64,000 bases of DNA from Molanna angustata (GCA_963576475.1 OY754980.1:4096806-4160805); one strand, 5' to 3'. Shown: positions 34,241 through 46,473, counted from the first letter of the stretch. Notes: generated by a model not told the origin, from the letters alone. Program-made: numbers and translations.

Positions 34241-34892
34241 CAATCAATTTTTCATCATCAATTTGACCATCAAAATAATTTTTTTTAGGTGTTAATTTTT
34301 TTTTTATTTCAATTTTCATAGGTTGGGAGAATTTTTGTCAAGGAGGGGGGGCAGTTTGCACATATTATGGCCAAGAAAATAAACACAAATTCACGCTATG
34401 CGTAAGTTGATTCCTAGAAACTATATAGGTATCGAAATTATACATAGATATTTTTTTTATTCTGAGTCATGCGTCACTTTGTAGCATGCATAGTCTGTTA
34501 CTGATGTATTATTATCAAACTAAATAATGATTAGTTCATTTACTATTTCGTGCAGATACGTTGGTACGCGTTAGCATGTCACAGTCATGTCTATGTATAT
34601 GTCTAGCTAGCATGCGCCCTCAGGTGCTTACAATTAAAACGACGGACGCGCCGTTGGCGTCGCCTCCCTATAGAGCAGACAGCAGACCTAACAGCGCCCT
34701 GGTCACGAAACAGACAGAATTACACGCTCATACATACACCACCATATCTCACTACACTGTAAGTACACTTCATTTTGTGTCCATGTAGACGAATTGTAAG
34801 CAAAACATAATGTAGATTGGTAACCGGATATTGATGTAGCCACTGAATAGGAAAATATGATACAGCAAAAAGATTCTCGATATCCGCTATAT
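34241..34892. other. Spacer with a GC-richer patch
   Basis: 34560-34760 has clearly higher GC than its surroundings and ends with ACTGTAAGTAC, which resembles a 5' splice site. A 75-codon frame shows no known family. It could be an untranslated exon or a fragment of an unrecognised element. Confidence 0.3.
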
Positions 34893-35011
34893 AGTAACAT
34901 CAACTCAAGACTCTATGGTCACATCATCTCAAGACTCTATGATCACATCATCTCAAGACTCTATGGTCACATCATCTCAAGACTTTATGGTCACATCATC
35001 TCAAGACTCTA
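34893..35011 (+). repeat. 24-bp tandem array (5 copies)
   Basis: ACATCATCTCAAGACTCTAT plus GGTC repeated five times with single-base changes. It reads as TSSQDSMV repeats in frame with the LINE fragment that follows. Confidence 0.95.
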
Positions 35012-35039
35012 GAAACAGCTTTCTCAGGAACACAACCGC

Positions 35040-35376
35040 AGGAACGGTTATGAAGGGAAAATTTTCATGTACTAACCAACAGATGTACTTCCAAGAGTCA
35101 CCGACTACCATATACATACATACAACCTGGAAATCCCTGTACAGATTATGGACGGGTGGAGGTAGGTGCAAGGTGAAACTAGACAAATGGGGGATGCTAG
35201 AAGCTGACCAGAACATGGCATATGAGTGCGCGGAGACGCAGAATATCTTACATCTGCTGAATTGCTTGCTTATGGAAGAGGGCTGCTCTGAGGGAGATCT
35301 ATGGCGAGCAAATGGAAATACAATTACGGCTGCAAATTACTGGAGGGACACAATATTGGTAGATGATCTTGAATAA
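35040..35376 (+). mobile_element. LINE ORF2 C-terminal fragment
   Basis: SLYRLWTGGGRCKVKLDKWG, then MLEADQNMAYECAETQN and HLLNCLLMEEGCSEGDLW. The pattern RLRTGxGRCxxxLxxWGxxExxxCxCGxxQTxxHLLxCP is the zinc-finger-like end of insect non-LTR polyproteins (R1/Jockey-like). Here the first cysteines are altered (YECAETQN). Open to its stop, with the 24-bp array at its 5' side. Confidence 0.75.
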
Positions 35377-35396
35377 GGAAATTAAGTAAGTTACGG

Positions 35397-35510
35397 ATAT
35401 GGCAACCGGCAATGGTCAGGTCATTTTGTCAGACAGGGAATGGATAGATGGGAACCCAGAATTCTGAAATAAAGACCATGTGACGAACAAGATAGAGGCG
35501 TTTGAGATGT
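35397..35510 (+). mobile_element. RTE-like LINE C-terminal fragment
   Basis: RQWSGHFVRQGMDRWEPRIL in one frame, directly after the stop of the previous LINE fragment. Decays into stops after about 35470. Confidence 0.55.
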
Positions 35511-36342
35511 GGTTGTACTGATGAATGCTAAGTATCCCGTGAGGTGACCGAGTTTCCAATGAGAGAATCTAATGGACATAAAGTTGGTGATCACTGCCAA
35601 GAGACGTAAGACTTTGGCCAAATATTCCGTGGAATACACAATCCTGTGACTTATTGGAAGAGAAAATAGAGGGAAGAAATGGTATGGGGCATAAAAAAAT
35701 TCATGGCTGATCTCAGGTAGTGATTCGGCATTCTTGAAGCAGCATCCTTCATAAGACCCAGGATTTAGAGGAACTCAGATGGGTAGTTACCAATCTCCGG
35801 TAAGAGTGGCAAGCTAAGAAGAAGAAGACTTCAAATGCAAAGTTCTCATTTTGCATACTTTGAAGTGACTTATTATTTCAATTAAATTGAAATATTGTGA
35901 GGGAATTTGAAGCGTCATTGATTTGTTGAAACTAAATGTTATTTCGTTTGTTTTGATCGAGGCTGAAGTCTCTTCGAATATAATGTAGGCATATAATATA
36001 TTAAATAAGAATTGCTCGGGAAGCGAACTTTTAGCAATTATGAAATTCCCAGCAGCCAAGAACCAGCCTTCATTAAATTTCTTAACGCCGGTAATGGTGT
36101 AATTGTGGACGCTGCGCCATGCGAAAAGAGCACCTTAACCATTAACCCACCGTGTACTTATACGAATATTAAACTCTTTAATAATACTAAAACATTATCT
36201 TTTAAGTATGAAAACTTAGAACTCAATGGTTTCTTTTTGCTAACAAATAGGCTTGTATTTCAAGAGATATCTTGAAATTTTAAGCATCTACCGTGGTGAC
36301 TAGTCATCATTTCAGCGATGGAAAAGAAAATAAAATATAGCT
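35511..36342. other. Unassigned spacer
   Basis: An 87-codon plus frame at 36012-36275 (containing SSQEPAFIKFLNAGNGVIVD) reads like real protein in part, but I do not recognise it. On minus, 36100-36150 weakly resembles a tRNA-like A box. Confidence 0.35.
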
Positions 36343-36412
36343 CAACAGGTTGCCACATTCTGGAGACTTACAATATTAGTGGTCTCACAGATCCAGACTG
36401 AAAACACAATTA
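36343..36412 (-). mobile_element. SINE family 2, 3' fragment
   Basis: TCTCACAGATCCAGACTGAA AACACAATTA, inverted copy of the SINE 2 body; the tRNA-like head is missing. Confidence 0.7.
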
Positions 36413-36416
36413 TTAA

Positions 36417-36845
36417 AACGAGTGGGTTGTGGACAATGATAAACTCCTCACTAACAAGTCATTCTATAACGTATTCAAATTTTGTATCGACATTATTACT
36501 CATTTTCATTAAATGAGTTTGTTACATTATTTTTTTATTTAAATTTTTTATTAGGAAAACTTAATACTTCTTCAATGCCATTTTATAAAAGCGATGTTCC
36601 TTTTAACTAATTTTAAAATTTTAAGTTTCCTGAGCTTGGGGTCACATTGAAATATTTGACACTGAAAAAAAAATTGAGAAGCACTGTTCAGATATCCTTC
36701 AAAATCTAATCGGGTCTAAGTGAGTATTAGATATACACATTTGCAAAATTTGAATATAATCGAATGAGTACTTTAGTCTATAATCGATTAAGTAAAATGA
36801 ACACGCCGTACATAGCACATATCACACAGCACATTAATTTATAGT
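36417..36845 (+). mobile_element. MITE-E, single arm
   Basis: AACGAGTGGGTTGTGGACAA through GAAATATTTGACACTG to CGCCGTACATAGCACATATC; matches the left arm plus loop of 26556-27443. The opposite arm is absent. Confidence 0.72.
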
Positions 36846-37896
36846 CTGCAATAAAAAATAGCTTCAAAATTGCGAAATCAGTAAAAATATTGAATTAGTA
36901 TCCTATTTTCTATCATATTTCTTCCTTTCAATTCAATTTTTAATATTCCCAATTTCCTAACCATGTCCTTAATCTTATTCCTTGAACCTGTTTGTAATAT
37001 ATTGATGTTGCGCCTTAAAATAGTCCACCAGTATAGCTTATTGGTATTATAGAAGTATGCACGAATCAGGAGTTCGGCATTCTTCGTGAGTTGGGATATG
37101 AATATAAACGAGTGTCTGGGGTAAGGCCGTGGTCGGGATTGATCGGTGATTGATCGAATATAGTGCTCTCACGTTGCGGTTCATTTGTATAAACTATTAT
37201 TGTACTTCTATCTTATACATACCAATAACCTACTAAATTCAAATAATAAAAGTGTAAATAGTCAAACGGGTCTATTTATTTATACAATATATGTTATTTA
37301 AAAGTACCATATATTAAACTGTTCATGTAAATATCTTAATTTACTTTTAGTGAATCATTATAATTGGCTTATTTTGTATTCAGTTGGATAACTATATTGT
37401 GTATTTTTTCAAAAAAAGCTGTAATGTTTACAAACAAAATAAAATTAAATAAAATAGATTCATATATGTGTGATATTGAGCTTTTTGCATTCATTAAAAC
37501 ATTGTACATCTCCCGAACCTTTCTAAATAAAAGAGATTCATCATAAAATTCCGTTGAATAATTCTACATTTCTGCAATTCTTGCTGAGTGGTACTCTGGT
37601 ATGTACCTAATGTCTACAACTAACAACACCCTCTAAAAGTGTTGATTACACCAATTCTGAATACCATTACCAGTTGTAATGAAGCGGGGTTATTCAAGAT
37701 GCATTTCTGACTCATGTCAAGGAATGCAATTTGTGTATCAGCATTCGGTGATCAGACATCACTAATGGCATTCTTAACAACGTCTAACGATAGGAACTTT
37801 AAAATAAAACATTTGATGTCTCTTAAAAGCGTGATGCTTGTCAACCATTCAACTTGGATGATTACTGCTGACCCAAGTGAAAACAATTCATCCATA
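36846..37896. other. Unassigned spacer
   Basis: AT-rich, no element recognised. 37030-37200 may hide a decayed LINE (minus) but no motif is secure. Confidence 0.4.
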
Positions 37897-38770
37897 TTAC
37901 ATAGATCGTGCCATGTCCCTTACGGGATGAACACATTCACGGCTTCCTTTACATCCATGCATTTTCTTATACATGCTCGTCGGGTGTTCAAGCTTCTTAT
38001 TTTTTTTTTTTTTTTTAACATGTCTACGTAGGGGACGCCAGCTATTAGGATTTGGGTCCATTTTACTCTTCCGAAGAAGCGCACTACGTAGCGTTGGGAG
38101 GGGTTTGCAATCTAGAAAAGAGTTTATTAATTCGGATTTTAAAAAGACCCGGGTTGTACGAAGATGGAAACACAGAATTCGGAAGATCGTTCCACAGTCG
38201 GGCTGCTGTGTTAATAAAGGAGTTCGAGAAGCGACTTGTTCGTATATGTTGAAGGTCCACTGTGAATGGATGCTGCGATTGAGTGAAGCGAGTGACTCTG
38301 TTGCGAGTGGGTGGAGGAGGGACCAAAGATGCAAGTTCTTCTGAGCAATTCCCGTGGTAGTATCTATAGAATAAACTCAAAATACCGACTCTGCGTCTGT
38401 GTTCTAGTGATTGCAATCCATCAGTCAGTGATGGATCATCAATCAGACGTATAGCACGCCTTTGGACAGCGTCGAGGGTATTCAGTAGGTATTGGGGGGC
38501 GCCACTCCAGAGGTGACTGCCATATTCAATAATTGGGCGTATTTGCGCTTTGTAGAGTATACAGATCTGGGTCTTCTATATAGTACGCTCAATTTTTTGG
38601 AGGCGAGTTTCACCTTAGCTTCGATGTTTCCTTCTTTCAAAATATCATTTGTATGGTCATACCATCTCTTTCTGGGGCGGCCCCTACTATTTGATTGCGA
38701 TTGCGGGGAGGTCCAAGATAACAAGCATCTTCTTGTCTGCCGAAATATGGTTCTGTGGCGGACCATCCCT
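37897..38770 (-). mobile_element. LINE-F C-terminus interrupted by a LINE-G insertion
   Basis: On minus, 38770-38590 encodes SRGRPRKRWYDHTNDILKEG and 38000-37897 encodes TSMYKKMHGCKGSRECVHPV. In the copy at 29.5 kb the corresponding blocks lie next to each other. LINE-G (38005-38585) fills the gap, so LINE-G inserted into LINE-F. Confidence 0.7.
37999..38585 (-). mobile_element. LINE-G C-terminus with poly(A) end
   Basis: The minus frame is open from about 38585 to 38084: EYGSHLWSGAPQYLLNTLDA, VQRRAIRLIDDPSLTDGLQS, LEHRRRVGILSLFYRYYHG, then RTSRFSNSFINTAARLWNDL PNSVFP and a stop near 38084. This is the textbook C-terminal third of a Jockey-like insect LINE. A run of about 18 T at 37999-38016 is its poly(A) end. 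A decayed relative lies at 5800-5960. Confidence 0.85.
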
Positions 38771-39030
38771 ACGATGTACCCACATCACTACTTACTTGTC
38801 ATTGCTACCAACACAAGCGGAGGTTATAAAATAGTCATCCCCACTTTTGCAATTCATTTGGAATATCTCCAGTCGCCGTGACCTGACGTATCGCGGACGC
38901 TCCTCTACATTCTTATTACGTGTGAATTAAATATAATAATTTAACAAATACCATGTAAAACATTAATTTAAATAAACCATTACAAGAGTGAGTACTATCT
39001 TTTATTATAATATAATATTATTATTATTTT

Positions 39031-39207
39031 TTTTTAATAACAATGAATATGTTCTTGTTAAACAAGTACATATACATCTTCCTACGTTCCCTAAAATAAG
39101 CATATAAATGCTTGTGCTATAGGTGAACGAAATCGGTCGACGCAGGATTCGAACTCGCGACCACTGGATTACTAGCCCAGCGCGTTGACCGCTCTGCCAT
39201 CGACCCA
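39031..39207 (-). mobile_element. SINE family 1, best-preserved copy
   Basis: On minus the tRNA-like head has paired GGGTCGA/TCGACC ends, TGGCAGAGCGG A box, Thr-like anticodon arm and GTTCGAATCC B box, followed by the family body and an A/T-rich tail at 39031. Confidence 0.85.
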
Positions 39208-39412
39208 ATTGTTTGTAGTATATCTAATATAGAGAGTTGAGTTTTTAACAATACCTTTTGAACACACAGTAATCATTCTTATAAATATTATTTTAATATG
39301 ATTAACCATAATCAATATAATAATTTTTTTCAAATGTTTGAATGTTAACTTTGTGGTTCATATTTAACAAATTAAATTTAAAGATATAACTTTGTATTAA
39401 CCACGTTTTTTG

Positions 39413-39471
39413 GTTGAAACGATGCGACCGGTTTCGGAACTAACCGTTCCCTCATCAGGCTAACTTTCAAC
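39413..39471 (-). ncRNA. Type I hammerhead ribozyme motif (left arm)
   Basis: Mirror copy of the right-arm motif on the minus strand; core CTGATGA at 39458-39452 and GAA near 39435-39433. All core bases are identical to the right arm. The two motifs start back to back, separated by a single base. Confidence 0.78.
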
Positions 39472-39472
39472 T

Positions 39473-39531
39473 GTTGAAAGTTAGCCTGATGAGGGAACGG
39501 TTAGTTCCGAAACCGGTCGCATCGTTTCAAC
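39473..39531 (+). ncRNA. Type I hammerhead ribozyme motif (right arm)
   Basis: Core CTGATGA is at 39486-39492, with one unpaired G. Stem II GGAAC/GTTCC closes a short loop, GAA is at 39509-39511, and stem III ACC/GGT has no loop. The predicted cleavage is after C39518. Stem I has 7 bp (GTTGAAA 39473-39479 with TTTCAAC 39525-39531), an internal loop of four bases per side, and 2 bp (GC/GC) next to the core. An internal loop in stem I is what natural hammerheads use for tertiary contacts. Confidence 0.78.
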
Positions 39532-39574
39532 CAAAAAACGTGGTTAATACAAAGTTATATCTTTAAATTTAATA

Positions 39575-40470
39575 TAATAATTAACTAACCTTCTCCCTAT
39601 AGTACCTACAGAGATGTAACGAGGAAGACTTGTTTGTGACAAATGACGTGGCAATTGCTGCTGCAACACGTTGAAGTGGAAAGGCCTTATGTATATCTAT
39701 GTCCGGAAACGAGTAAGCGATACTAATAGCCATTCCTTTATTTTAATGTATTGAGCAAACCTTGTGATGATATCCAGCAAAGCTATTTATTCATATCCTT
39801 TTCGATTTTGCAAGAAAATAATTCTTCTTGCTGAATAAACAGAAATCATATCTAATTCTTTGAATACTATAAATTCTTGCAAGTTTTGGTAAGCCAGTTA
39901 TTTCGTCCATAATAAGAAAGAGAAGATAGCTAATAAGATATAAAACAGAGACAAAGGGAATGGGTCAGTTTTGCAGTAAACTCCCAAACTGCTTCGAAAT
40001 ATTAATAAAATGTGTGTACATTCTGGTTTTGTATTATATTTTCTTCATATACCACTCAACATAAAGGGAGGAGCATGCTGCCAACGTACCTATTTTTTTC
40101 AATTTGATATTCCATCACTACTACAAAACGAATCTTTTTTAGATAGTTTTAGTAACTTAGATAGTTTGGATATTAATAAAGAAAAACAATCCTTCTATTT
40201 AATATGTTCTGTATATATTCTTGTAGAAAAATAAAAAACATACCTCGTTTTTTTACATTTATCGGGTATTCCTGAAAAACTATAAGGCGTAGAGCAATAG
40301 TATATATTTTTTTGAATTAAAAGAGACAAAAATATCTGGAAAAATATGTCATGACATTTGTATTAACTAAGTTTAGTAAAGAAACCTCAAGAAATGCTTA
40401 TTATTGCACATGGGCTTGCGACCATGTATGTGGGATTAAGGGGCTCCTTTATGACTCAAGTCACGCTCAC
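39575..40470. other. Unassigned spacer
   Basis: No gene or repeat recognised; a 74-codon plus frame (40010-40234) has no known motif. Confidence 0.4.
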
Positions 40471-40473
40471 CAC

Positions 40474-40745
40474 TCACCCAGCAACCTCCGACTGTGATAC
40501 TCCACGACCCACAAAGCCATTTTGAACTGTTTTATCTAGCAGTTCCTTGTACTTGTTTAGCTTGTATAGGTGGTCTTTTGGAATATTTGTGTCCCATGGA
40601 ACAGTTACCTCATTATAAATAACTCTTTTCAATGACAGAGAGTATATTGTCAAGTCAGGCTTAAGAGATGAGATGCAGATATCCGTTGGAAGGTTATATC
40701 TCTCTGTTCTCGTATCCATTACGATATTCCAATCATCTGACTTTC
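40474..40745 (-). mobile_element. Non-LTR element C-terminus with restriction-like endonuclease motif
   Basis: The minus frame reads DDWNIVMDTRTERYNLPTDI, then KPDLTIYSLSLKRVIYNEVT, then VPWDTN and KLNKYKELL. The arrangement PD(L/I)x...(E/D)xTVPW(E/D)xN...KxxKYxxL corresponds to the restriction-like nuclease at the end of R2/R4/Dong-type retrotransposons. RT is absent. The PD-(D/E)xK assignment is from motif only. Confidence 0.5.
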
Positions 40746-41445
40746 CAATTATTGATACTAATTTCTTAATAGTAAAACGTAGAGTTTGACGAAATTTAAC
40801 ATTGAATTATCCTCATTGAAATGAATTATTTTACTTAGTTCATATTTCGCGCCTAATATTTCTTTCTTGATTTAAGTAAAAATAAGTATTCTAAGAATTC
40901 GTTACTGAACAAGTTTAAGGCTAACCGTCATACCGGCCCAAACCATAATATCGTATTGAGTGGATATATTTACGAAGGCAACGCATGCCTCGGAATTTAT
41001 TTAACAATGTTATACTTTTATGAATATTATTCAGACTCAAAAAGTTTTATTGCTTATTGTTGTTAAGAAAATTGGTCGCAACAAGATCATATACTTTTAT
41101 TCGTACGATTGTCGTAAAAAGTAAGATTGTATCTTTTATCAGAATGCGGGTGAATTTTGACATACGCAAGATTGCAAAGAAAAACATACTTACTATAACT
41201 TACTTATACGAGTACATAGACATTTCGGCAACTTTAGCTCCTTGAAAAATGATTTTTTTTCTAACAATCTGTTACTAGATATATTTTATCGCTTACCGGA
41301 TGAACCAATAAAAAATATACAATTCTCTCCTCTTAGAAATGTATCGTCAGACGACTTTCCATTATGCTACGATAACTGTGTTCTTCATTTTCACCAGCTA
41401 TATACATAGGTATATGAAGCTGCATAAGTTACACATCTTATACTA
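40746..41445. other. Unassigned spacer
   Basis: Nothing recognised. Confidence 0.4.
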
Positions 41446-41795
41446 TTCATTCATTGATTCATTCATTCATTCATTGATTCATTCATTCATTAATTGATTC
41501 ATTCATTCATTCATTAATTCATAATTCATTAATTCATTCATTCATTTGTTCATTCATAATTCATTCATTCATTCATTCATTCATTCATTCATTCATCCAT
41601 TCATTCATTCATTCATTCATTCATTCATTCATTCATTCATTTATAATTCATTCATTCATTCACTCTCATTCATTCATTCATTCATTCATTCATTCATTCA
41701 TTCATTCATTCATTCATTCATTCATTCATTCATTCATTTATTCATTCATTCATTCATTCATTCATTTATTCATTCATTATTCATTCATTCTTAAC
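41446..41795 (+). repeat. (ATTC)n microsatellite
   Basis: About 350 bp of ATTC with GATTC, ATTA and TTTATT interruptions. The apparent (SFIH)n frame is an artefact. It may have grown from the (CATT)n edge of a family-4 repeat. Confidence 0.97.
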
Positions 41796-42270
41796 GAACT
41801 ACATTGATGGGACAGAATCATACAGGCGCAGTTTCAGCACAAACGGGACTTTTGTTGAATAAAAATGTCTCTTGATATAGGTACCTACTTACGTGGAGGT
41901 CAGAGCATTGATACCTACTGAAGTATTGTTAAGTGGAGTCAATACTTATAGTAGGTACATAGTATGTAGGTACCTACCCTTGGAGTGATATTACCTAAAT
42001 ACTAAGGATTGCTAGATCCAGCAATATTTCATTTTTCATAGAAACTTAAATATTCTCATAAATTAGTACCTAGTCGTATTAATTTAGTCAAATCGCTCCT
42101 TAATTGTCTTTATTTTGTCGTGTAAAATTATTATATGGTTTAATATTTTTGTACAAAGTAAAAAAAAATTCACTGACTTTTTTTTCAATATTGGTAAATC
42201 TCCAAATGTCTTACATTGACACGTCGAATGATAAATTCTTTATAAACTAGTTGCGTGTAACACATGAGAT
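41796..42270. other. Unassigned spacer
   Basis: Rich in GTAGGTACCTAC-type words (41880-41990); no element recognised. Confidence 0.4.
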
Positions 42271-43313
<1,043 letters not shown>

Positions 43314-45051
43314 AAAATAGAAATTCTATGCAGTAGTTGTGACGATTTAAAGACGGAATCTTATTGTTTTTATGAAACAACGTAGTCTTTTACAGTAGCG
43401 TCTAGTACCAGCTCTTCATTTCTGCATTCTTAGGTTAGGTTTAAGTTTGTTCATAATAATAATAGCGACTCGCGTGAGCGAGTTGCTTTATAAATTGAAT
43501 TAAATTAAATTTATATATTCTTTTAATATTTCGCATTTAATATAAAAATTTCACAGCTCATTGGACTCCATACTACGAGATCTCAACCAATCAGAGAGCC
43601 AACCGGAAACAGAATGGGGAATGGTTAATGCGGATTATAGACTCTAGTCTCTTCTACGCCATTATTGGGAAAATTATTTTACTGTGGATCCAGCGCATTT
43701 TCTTAATCCAGCAAACCGAAAAATGTGCTAGATCTAGCTTGGATCGGGATCCAGCAATTGCAATCCCAAATACTGACTTATAAACTTCCTAGAAAGAATT
43801 AGCAGATCAATGAGTTAATTGTAAATCATATAAAAATTCTAAATTCTAAAATGATGCTTCAATTGGAAATAATTTTATCATTCAGATACTTAACATGCCA
43901 AAGGATAAGGGTCGTATTACCAAAGTTATTTAATTTTTTCTCCAATTTCCCATATATATTTTTATTTTTTTTTATTTCCTCTATAGTTTGATAATAATTA
44001 AGCACTTTCTTAATAGAAACCCAAAAAAATCAGAAAAAAAATAATTCGGACATTAATGGGTTGAATAATCTAAGAAAAAAGTTGAGGTCCACTAAGCAGT
44101 ATTCTCGCAGTAGGTACCTTACCTTTTTCTTCCATTTGTCTCAGATAATTCTTGTAATACGACCCTAAGACTCTGAGGGGGTACACTTTATCTTTATAGA
44201 TTCCTGATTAAGGGGTTCTATCTTTTCTTGAATATGGTTAAAAAAATAGTGATTTTAGCAATTTTACTTTTTTGTTTCAGTAGATAAATGATTTTGAGTA
44301 ATGTCAGTATCTGACGTTAAGAATGTTATTGTTATCAGAGCAATCCATGGTTCCTTGACTGTATTAGAAAGCTAGGCGTACATTTTTGTTTTCCAGCCTC
44401 AACAAAAAAAAAAACGGGTGCTGATAATACATCTTTCCGTGCCATCCTAGACATAGCCATCTGTAAAATATTTATGAGGTGGGAAAATATTATTATTCTC
44501 TGGTATTATTTTCCATGTAAGCAGATCTCCTCGCTGGCACGTCGGTTAATCTGGAAGGATCCAAAAGTTCCATTACGGGCATCAATCTTATTTTTAGGGT
44601 CCTGGGGCTCCATCAATCATACTCTTTCGGGGGGAACAGTATGTACATGTAGATCCTGGCAACACCGGCAGGCAGTTCCTAGATGGTAGACCACTCCAAT
44701 CCACTAAAATACAAATTGGGATGTTGAGTGAAACTAGTGGGTTGTGGCCAACACACAAGTTTCAACTTTATTTTATCATACTTATTCGTTTTATAATAAT
44801 TTAAAGTATCCGGTATGGTGATGAGCTCAATAGTTCAGTCAACTCTTGATCTGGGTTTTTGGCATTTATAGTTACCTCTCGGTATAAAACTTGAATGACA
44901 AATATTTGGATTATTTGCTTGGTTGGTATCTGCGCAAACCGCCCTCCTCTCCGAAATATGTCAAGATATTGTCAGATAATTTTACCATATGTGTGGTGTT
45001 ACATACTGGGAAGTATATGGGGTTTGATTTCCATCAAAAGAGAACATTTAT
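43314..45051. other. Unassigned spacer, about 1.7 kb
   Basis: 44729-44765 is a MITE-E scrap (GTGGGTTGTGGCCAACAC). 44500-44700 is richer in GC but no family was recognised in either strand. No host exon supported. Confidence 0.45.
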
Positions 45052-45058
45052 AATTCAT

Positions 45059-45138
45059 TATTTCTCACGCAAATATTGCTTTTTTGGGCTGGAAACACTG
45101 GTGAGTTGGAAGAAATTGCCATATGCCAATAAATATGT
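45059..45138 (+). mobile_element. SINE family 3, 3' fragment
   Basis: TTTCTCACGCAAATATTGCT then GGCTGGAAACACTGG and TTGGAAGAAATTGCCATATG; no tRNA-like head. Confidence 0.65.
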
Positions 45139-45172
45139 TTAAAAAGATAACCGACGTAATATCAGGACTTAA

Positions 45173-45630
45173 GTGCACTTTAGACGGACACTATTTTCAA
45201 CGCGACCCGGTTTCCAACGCTTAAAACAGCATCCAAAATAGAGGTTGCCCCGAGCATCGCTTTACAGTTCTTTACACAGTTTACATAATTATATGTGTAA
45301 ATGTTTAATATAATATAAATAATAGCATTTCGAAAAATTATATAATAAATGTTTAATATAATATAAATGTATATCGAAAGTTTTGACACTTTCCAAATAA
45401 ACAAAATACATCTCGAGCGAATGTAACACGTAAAAGTCAACGCAAACGGCAGCCATGTTGACTTGTCGGTAACGACGACAGCGAATAATTTTACAGATTT
45501 CTGTTTTACCAAAAAGGATGAAAATGGCGTTGAAAATAGAACACGTTCTATTTTTTTGCCCATCGCGTTGAAAACCCTGTACAAAACCTGAAACCCGTTG
45601 AAAACAGCGTTCGTGTAAAGTAAACTTTAG
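45173..45630. mobile_element. MITE-like element with GTTTTCAACG inverted ends
   Basis: Left CACTATTTTCAACGCGACCC and right (inverted) CGCTGTTTTCAACGGGTTTC bracket 458 bp. A further TTTTCAACG-type word occurs internally at 45590. It abuts a LINE fragment at 45631. A 134-codon minus frame over this region is not recognised. Confidence 0.45.
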
Positions 45631-45704
45631 ACTATTCCACAGCCTTCCTGATTGTACTTCAAACGAAGACCTAAAAAATCAGTAGGTACTATGAATTGGA
45701 ATAT
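45631..45704 (-). mobile_element. LINE fragment (CR1/Jockey-like)
   Basis: On minus encodes FEVQSGRLWNS; 75 bp matching 17128-17203. It lacks the 4-bp insertion seen there. Confidence 0.65.
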
Positions 45705-46473
45705 AAGGACTTTTACAAAATACTTAACAATGTGAGATCTCTTACGTAACCGGTTACCGATTTCCCCGCGAAAACACTAAATAATAATACTAATTATATA
45801 TTTATAATTGTCGAGGTTTCCAGGCCAGATAAATTTTCTCACAATTTTAAGCTCGCTATCGATCCGTTCAAGGGATACTTCACACATTAACCCACATTCA
45901 CGACATATATATCTTCCAATCGATGTCACATTTTCCAAGTTATCATATTATAATTTTAATAACATTGACGTTGACGGCCAAGTGTCTATTTTTGTCATCT
46001 TTCAAATAGGCAAGTGACACGGCAACTGGCAACCCAACCGCAGCCGTGTTATTGCCATGTACCCATGTACGTCACCCTCCAATTAAACATTTATCGCTAC
46101 GCCACTGGCAGGGGTGTCGTTATTAGCGTGCGCGCCAGATAATCCGGATGAGCGATGCCGGCAGTGGCGTCACATGCCGCAGACACTGACTGATGGGCGC
46201 CCTTAGACCCCCGCTCGTAAAACACAATGAGGGCCCCCATCTATTGCGGTCCACTCCGAGCGACAGATCATATTTTGAACTGTATATAATAATATTGAAG
46301 ATGAGTTCGCGGCGTACATTGACGATGAATTTAAAAATGTTTTAGTATATAATAGGTACATACAGGTACGATATTTCTTTATAAATAATAGGACGAAGGT
46401 GGATGTTACTATGTCGGAATATATAATATTTAATATACAATTTTATATACAATTGGGTATTTTATTGACAAGC
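45705..46473. other. Spacer with GC-rich island
   Basis: 46020-46270 is GC-rich with several CG dinucleotides (GTGCGCGCCAG and similar), against an AT-rich background. No ORF or RNA gene recognised. A promoter, UTR or old element are all possible. Confidence 0.3.

Larger units (their letters stand above)
39371..39573. repeat. Near-perfect 203-bp palindrome carrying two hammerhead motifs
   Basis: The arms are inverted copies around T39472 and start/end at ATTAAATTTAAAGATATAAC. Each arm contains a full hammerhead motif reading outward. The GAAACCGGTC and CTGATGAG words are those seen in pseudo-LTRs of Penelope-like elements, so the palindrome is probably two head-to-head pLTR pieces with no coding part left. 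Confidence 0.9.

Noticed and set aside
38482..38881. Overlapping 94-129 codon frames on both strands, and 37973-38344 on plus
   Set aside because: Antisense shadows of the LINE-F and LINE-G ORFs on the minus strand.
41546..41794. 82-codon (SFIH)n frame
   Set aside because: Translation of the (ATTC)n microsatellite.
45180..45584. 134-codon minus frame as a gene
   Set aside because: Lies inside a MITE-like inverted-end element and shows no protein family signature.
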